62,088 nt of DNA, taken from NCBI GenBank assembly GCA_938017795.1, contig CALIJZ010000015.1:1-62088 (forward strand), in the 5' to 3' direction. Of the stretch, positions 58,503 through 62,088 are shown one piece after another; positions within the stretch are counted from its first letter, which is position 1; each line of letters starts with the position of its first letter. Below the pieces are notes generated by a model. That model saw nothing but the letters and a program-made list of their open reading frames with translations. It was not told the origin of the DNA and searched no databases. The position numbers were made by a program, and so were the translations under genes. The stretch is from an uncultured Bacteriovoracaceae bacterium (GTDB taxonomy: Bacteria; Bdellovibrionota; Bacteriovoracia; Bacteriovoracales; Bacteriovoracaceae).

Positions 58503-59940
58503 GAATCTCATCCTTTGGTTGTAAGTTATATAAATAAGATTCAATACTGTTGGCCTGAATCACGCCATAATTTGCAGCTCCTAACCAGCCAGACATAATA
58601 ATTCCTACTGACCCTGCATGAAAAAGACCATCAATTTCTTTTTGTAAATTCATACTAACTTCTAGGCCTTCAAACTTAGTTCCAAATGAAGTTCCCATTG
58701 GGTGATGAGTATATTTTTCTACAGTCAGAGGAGTTGCGGCATCGATGAGTTCAATTTTTTCTCTTATATCAGGAATAAGAGTTTCAAGATGATCAATCGT
58801 TTCATCAATCATTATTTGTTTTTTTTCTTTATACTCAATATCAGATAGCTTCTTCCAGTCAGCGTACCTAGCATTGGTACTAGATACAATTGCGACTTTA
58901 TTGAGTTTTTCCTGCGGCCTAATTTCTGGATAATAAATAGAGTAGGTTCGACTATTAATATTAATATCTAATAAATCTTCTGTATCAAATGTATCCTTAG
59001 TAGAAGTAAAAACAAGCTCTCCAATATGATCTATGGTTTCTCCCGTTTTTAAAGCGATATAGACTTGGCAAGAACTAGTATTTAATTGAATGTTTTTAGT
59101 TTTTTCTAAAAAGTCTGCACTAAAATGTTCAATATTACATAATTTTTCAATTGTAGTTTTAATATTAGCATTACTTAATACTGAGTTAGCATAAACCTTT
59201 TCTCCATTGAGCATAATACCTTTTACGATAGAGTCTTCAATCAGGATATTATCAACAAAGGAATTCATTTTTATATCAACACCATTTTTTAATAACTCAT
59301 CTCTCATCAGTTTAATCAGTCTATCAGTACCGCCTTCAAAGGTATAAACTCCCTTACTCATAAAATTTGAAAAAACTATCCCATATGTAATCGCTGGATC
59401 ATCTAGGGTTGATCCATTTGCATAACAAATTGGTTCTAATAAAAATCTCTGAACATCATTTCTATTTGGAAAGAACTTTTCAAACAATTCTTTATTAGTC
59501 ATTGATTGATCGTCGTAGAAATTCATTGAACTTAAAAAGAAAAAGAACTCTTCAACTTTTTGAGGGTCCAACTTGAAATGATTAATCAATTTTTGAGTAT
59601 AATCAGTTTTTGTAAAATCGGTTTTTATCTCATATTGAGGATTTAGAAACCTCACATCTTTAACCTGAATGATAGAGTCAGCGATTTCTTGATTCCAATA
59701 TTTACGACAAGTTTTTTTCATTCCAATTGGAAAACCGTGTAAAGAGACATCAAAAATAAACTCTTTATTTTTTCTAAAAAACCAAGTTGCAAATCCACCT
59801 AATTTATTATGGGCCTCTAATAATAAAACCTCATATCCATCTTTAGCTAATTTATTAGCTGCCGTGAGTCCACCAAGACCTGAGCCAATGATGATAACAT
59901 CATAGCTTTTACTTATTTTATCGTGTCGTTTATAAAGCAT
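58489..59940 (-). CDS. CrtI/RetSat-family FAD-dependent oxidoreductase (second copy)
   Basis: 483 residues. VIIIGSGLGGLTAANKLAKDG with Glu in LLLEAHNKLGGFA binds FAD. FEGGTDRLIKLMRDEL and the C-terminal AATPLTVEKYTHHPMG and FHAGSVGIIMSGWLGA are typical of carotenoid isomerase/retinol saturase relatives. It is similar in plan to the enzyme at 47624-49030 but clearly diverged, so each probably acts on a different bond or substrate. First gene of the flavoenzyme-fabG-fabZ-fabI operon. GGA seven bases before the ATG. Confidence 0.8.
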   Translation of the reverse strand: MLYKRHDKISKSYDVIIIGSGLGGLTAANKLAKDGYEVLLLEAHNKLGGFATWFFRKNKEFIFDVSLHGFPIGMKKTCRKYWNQEIADSIIQVKDVRFLNPQYEIKTDFTKTDYTQKLINHFKLDPQKVEEFFFFLSSMNFYDDQSMTNKELFEKFFPNRNDVQRFLLEPICYANGSTLDDPAITYGIVFSNFMSKGVYTFEGGTDRLIKLMRDELLKNGVDIKMNSFVDNILIEDSIVKGIMLNGEKVYANSVLSNANIKTTIEKLCNIEHFSADFLEKTKNIQLNTSSCQVYIALKTGETIDHIGELVFTSTKDTFDTEDLLDININSRTYSIYYPEIRPQEKLNKVAIVSSTNARYADWKKLSDIEYKEKKQIMIDETIDHLETLIPDIREKIELIDAATPLTVEKYTHHPMGTSFGTKFEGLEVSMNLQKEIDGLFHAGSVGIIMSGWLGAANYGVIQANSIESYLYNLQPKDEIHAQL

Positions 59941-60006
59941 GTTTTTTCCATTAAGATCGAGTCATATTAAAATGAATAAGAACTCTTTTCAAGGAATACA
60001 ATCAAA

Positions 60007-60897
60007 ATGAACTTAGAAAAAGCTAAGATGGACTTCAGTAATCACGTCAAATCACTTCAAAACGAAATTTGTGATACTTTAAGAACTTTTGACCCATTAC
60101 TTACGATGACAGAAGATAAATGGGATCGATTTGATTTTAACGACGCTCCCGGAGGAGGAGGAATTACTAGGTATTTTCAAGGGGATATTATTGAAAGTGC
60201 TGGAGTAAATACTTCTGAGATTTTTGGAGCAATTAATCCTGAGTTTTCAAAACATTTAAGTGGAACAGGTACTGAGTTATGGGCCAGTGGTATCTCTCTC
60301 ATTATTCATCCAAGAAATCCAAGAGTACCTACTGTTCACGCTAACTTTCGAATGATTCAACATGGTAGTAAGCATTGGTTTGGAGGAGGAGCAGATCTGA
60401 CTCCCTTTTATCCTCACCTTGATGACTTTGCTCACTTTCACGGAGTTTGGAAAAAAGCTTGTGCTCCTTATGGTTGTTATGAGGAGATGAAAAAAACTTG
60501 TGATAATTACTTTGTTAATAAGCATAGAGATAATGAAATGCGCGGAGTAGGAGGCATATTTTTTGATCATGTAAGTTCGGATATTAAAAGTGATTTTGAT
60601 CAAGTTATTGATCTATCTAAGAATTTCATTGAATCATACTTTCCAATCGTAAAAAAAAGAGTGAATGAAAAGTATGATAAAGCAGATGAAGACTTCATGT
60701 TGTATCGAAGAGGAAGGTATGTAGAGTTTAATTTAATACATGATAGAGGGACACTCTTTGGTTTAAAGACTAAAGGGAGAACTCAAAGTATTTTTGTCTC
60801 TTTACCACCAAGGTGTACTTTCCATTATGATTTTTTATGTGAGAAAAATTCGGCTCAAGAAAAAATGAATAAACTCTATAGTCCGCACAATTGGTAA
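60007..60897 (+). CDS. hemF: Oxygen-dependent coproporphyrinogen III oxidase
   Basis: 296 residues, normal HemF length. Motifs: PGGGGITRYFQGDIIE, VHANFRMIQHG, WFGGGADLTPFYP, RGVGGIFFDH and YVEFNLIHDRGTLFGL (residues about 235-250). It decarboxylates two propionates of coproporphyrinogen III using O2 in haem synthesis, so the organism makes haem aerobically. It is divergent from the flavoenzyme operon (66-bp gap) and not obviously cotranscribed with the next gene. Confidence 0.97.
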   Translation: MNLEKAKMDFSNHVKSLQNEICDTLRTFDPLLTMTEDKWDRFDFNDAPGGGGITRYFQGDIIESAGVNTSEIFGAINPEFSKHLSGTGTELWASGISLIIHPRNPRVPTVHANFRMIQHGSKHWFGGGADLTPFYPHLDDFAHFHGVWKKACAPYGCYEEMKKTCDNYFVNKHRDNEMRGVGGIFFDHVSSDIKSDFDQVIDLSKNFIESYFPIVKKRVNEKYDKADEDFMLYRRGRYVEFNLIHDRGTLFGLKTKGRTQSIFVSLPPRCTFHYDFLCEKNSAQEKMNKLYSPHNW

Positions 60898-60962
60898 ACA
60901 AGAATAGTTTTCTAAATTTTACCTTTTAACGCTTGTGTTCAGAAACCCTTTTGGTTAGTCTT

Positions 60963-60988
60963 AAGTTAAGTAAAAATTTTGTTAACTT
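60963..60988. promoter_or_regulatory. Inverted repeat upstream of the OmpA-family gene
   Basis: AAGTTAA and TTAACTT (7-bp arms, 12-bp spacer) lie 57-82 bp before the ATG at 61045, inside the likely promoter region. A further TTAAG copy follows at about 61009. It could be an operator; the AT-rich context makes chance possible. Confidence 0.25.
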
Positions 60989-61044
60989 TGAAATAAAAAT
61001 AAAACTGTTAAGTTTTAAACATTAAAGAAAATAAAGGAGAAAAA

Positions 61045-62088
61045 ATGAAATTATTTTCACTGATTTTTGCAGCATTGCTGTCGTTATCTGTTTCTGCTCA
61101 TGATATGAGTGGTGCGTTTACTTTAGGTGCTAGTTACGGGATGCCATTTCCTGTTGGGACACCTGATGTTAGAGATGCTTTAGAGGACAAGTTTAGTTTA
61201 AACGGTCGTTTAAGATATCACATTAATAGTAGATTTGGAGCTCAATTAGCTTATTCTCATCAAGAATATACTGAGCAACATGCTACTGGTTTAAATGGTG
61301 CATATAATTTTGCTGGTTCTCAAAGAATCGCTACTTTAGATGGTTTAGTTTCTTTAGCTCCAGTAAGTTCTGCTTGGCATAACTACCTAACTATTGGTGC
61401 TGGTGCAGCGAACTTTCAAACTTCAGCTGCTTATGGTGGATTTGATGAATGGAGTCCAACAGTTAAAGCTGGTCTTGGGATTGAGTACTTTTTTACTCAT
61501 TTCTTAAGTGCTGGAATTAACTTAGATTACCACTATACTTTCAAAAAAGATGAGACTGTTGCAGGTGTTACTACTAGAAGAGATGAAATTCACGTATTCA
61601 ATCCACAAGTTGGTTTAAACTATTCTTTTGGTGCAGCTCCTATGGTTGCTGCTGCTGTTCCTGCTGTAGTTAACACTTCAGCTGATAGTGATAACGATGG
61701 TGTTCTTGATGGATCAGATAGATGTCCAAATACTCCAGCTGGTGAAACTGTAAACGCTTCAGGGTGTTCAGCTTCTCAGGTTGATAGTGATAATGATGGT
61801 GTTTATGACGCTCTTGATAGATGTCCAGGAACTGAAGCTGGTGCAAAAGTTAACTCTGCTGGTTGTAAAGAAAGTGAAGCTGTTGAGATTACTCTTGCAG
61901 TAAACTTTGCTAATAACTCTGCTACAATTGAGCCTCAATACCATGATGAACTTGCTAGAGTTGCTGACTTCCTTAAGACTTATACTGATACTAGAGCTGA
62001 GATCGAAGGTCACACAGATGGTAGAGGTGCTAGATCATACAATATCTCTCTTTCTCAAAGAAGAGCTGATGCTGTTAAGAATTACCTA
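61045..62088 (+). CDS. OmpA-family porin with TSP3 repeats (3' end cut by window)
   Basis: 348 codons visible, open to the right edge. A signal peptide (MKLFSLIFAALLSLSVSA) is followed by an eight-strand-type beta-barrel (residues 20-200, alternating aromatic and polar). Then come two calcium-binding TSP3 repeats (DSDNDGV, DRCPNTPAG; DSDNDGV, DRCPGTEAG) and the OmpA peptidoglycan-binding domain (EIEGHTDGRG, NISLSQRRADAV). It links the outer membrane to the cell wall. Codon use is strongly biased to GCT and GGT, unlike most neighbours, as expected for a very abundant protein. AAAGGAGA precedes the ATG. Confidence 0.92.
   Translation, partial: MKLFSLIFAALLSLSVSAHDMSGAFTLGASYGMPFPVGTPDVRDALEDKFSLNGRLRYHINSRFGAQLAYSHQEYTEQHATGLNGAYNFAGSQRIATLDGLVSLAPVSSAWHNYLTIGAGAANFQTSAAYGGFDEWSPTVKAGLGIEYFFTHFLSAGINLDYHYTFKKDETVAGVTTRRDEIHVFNPQVGLNYSFGAAPMVAAAVPAVVNTSADSDNDGVLDGSDRCPNTPAGETVNASGCSASQVDSDNDGVYDALDRCPGTEAGAKVNSAGCKESEAVEITLAVNFANNSATIEPQYHDELARVADFLKTYTDTRAEIEGHTDGRGARSYNISLSQRRADAVKNYL

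Noticed and set aside
46096-59940. Ladderane or aryl-polyene cluster
   Set aside because: No radical SAM enzymes (ladderane) and no aryl-starter genes, acyltransferase export set or ChlE-like genes (aryl polyene); a full OleABCD set points to olefins instead.
1-62088. tRNA, rRNA, insertion sequence, prophage or attachment site
   Set aside because: Reading both strands by eye showed no tRNA-like cloverleaf consensus, transposase, integrase or phage structural gene; short or diverged RNAs could still be missed without a covariance search.

Overview
This window is AT-rich bacterial chromosome, densely packed and mostly single-copy. It most likely comes from a Bdellovibrionota predator of the Bacteriovorax/Halobacteriovorax type. 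That assignment is inferred from gene content: many secreted hydrolases and lipoproteins, Zn-finger and Zn-less DksA paralogues side by side, a histone-fold protein, and an OmpA/TSP3 porin. No rRNA, tRNA, insertion sequence, prophage or CRISPR array was seen.

Layout. 1-11100: end of a nadD-like gene, a Gly/His-rich secreted protein, citrate synthase with an Rsm22-like methyltransferase, a trypsin-like protease, and two large convergent secreted proteins with Cys loops (one a repeat-rich lipoprotein, one Ser/Asn-rich). 11100-24750: putA, a HAMP-only membrane protein, gcvP, rsmJ, a coupled pair of coiled-coil proteins, an endonuclease I/Ppx-GppA pair and a DUF1338 enzyme. 24750-33900: a U32 pair, two DksA-family regulators, an App1-like phosphatase operon, a Zn-ribbon protein, maf and an M15 peptidase lipoprotein. 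33970-39430: a complete rrf2-sufBCDS-nfu Fe-S assembly operon. 39560-45440: a methyltransferase, a lipoprotein subtilase, plsC and an MltD-like LysM transglycosylase.

Two loci stand out. At 45525-45920 one short protein contains two bacterial histone folds in tandem, that is, a doublet histone. Diverging from it at 46096-54061 is a translationally coupled operon: FabF-type ketosynthase, ACP, CrtI/RetSat-like FAD enzyme, OleA, OleB, OleC, OleD and a secreted thioredoxin-like protein. After two lipoprotein genes, a second coupled operon on the opposite strand (59940-56582) encodes another CrtI/RetSat-like enzyme, FabG, a FabZ-like dehydratase and a FabI-like reductase. Together these supply an elongation ketosynthase, ACP, ketoreductase, dehydratase, enoyl reductase, head-to-head condensation, beta-lactone formation and decarboxylation, plus two desaturase/isomerase-like flavoenzymes. 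This looks like a dedicated pathway for a long-chain, probably unsaturated, hydrocarbon. The product is inferred; it cannot be read from the DNA.

The window ends with hemF and the 5' part of an OmpA-family porin gene.
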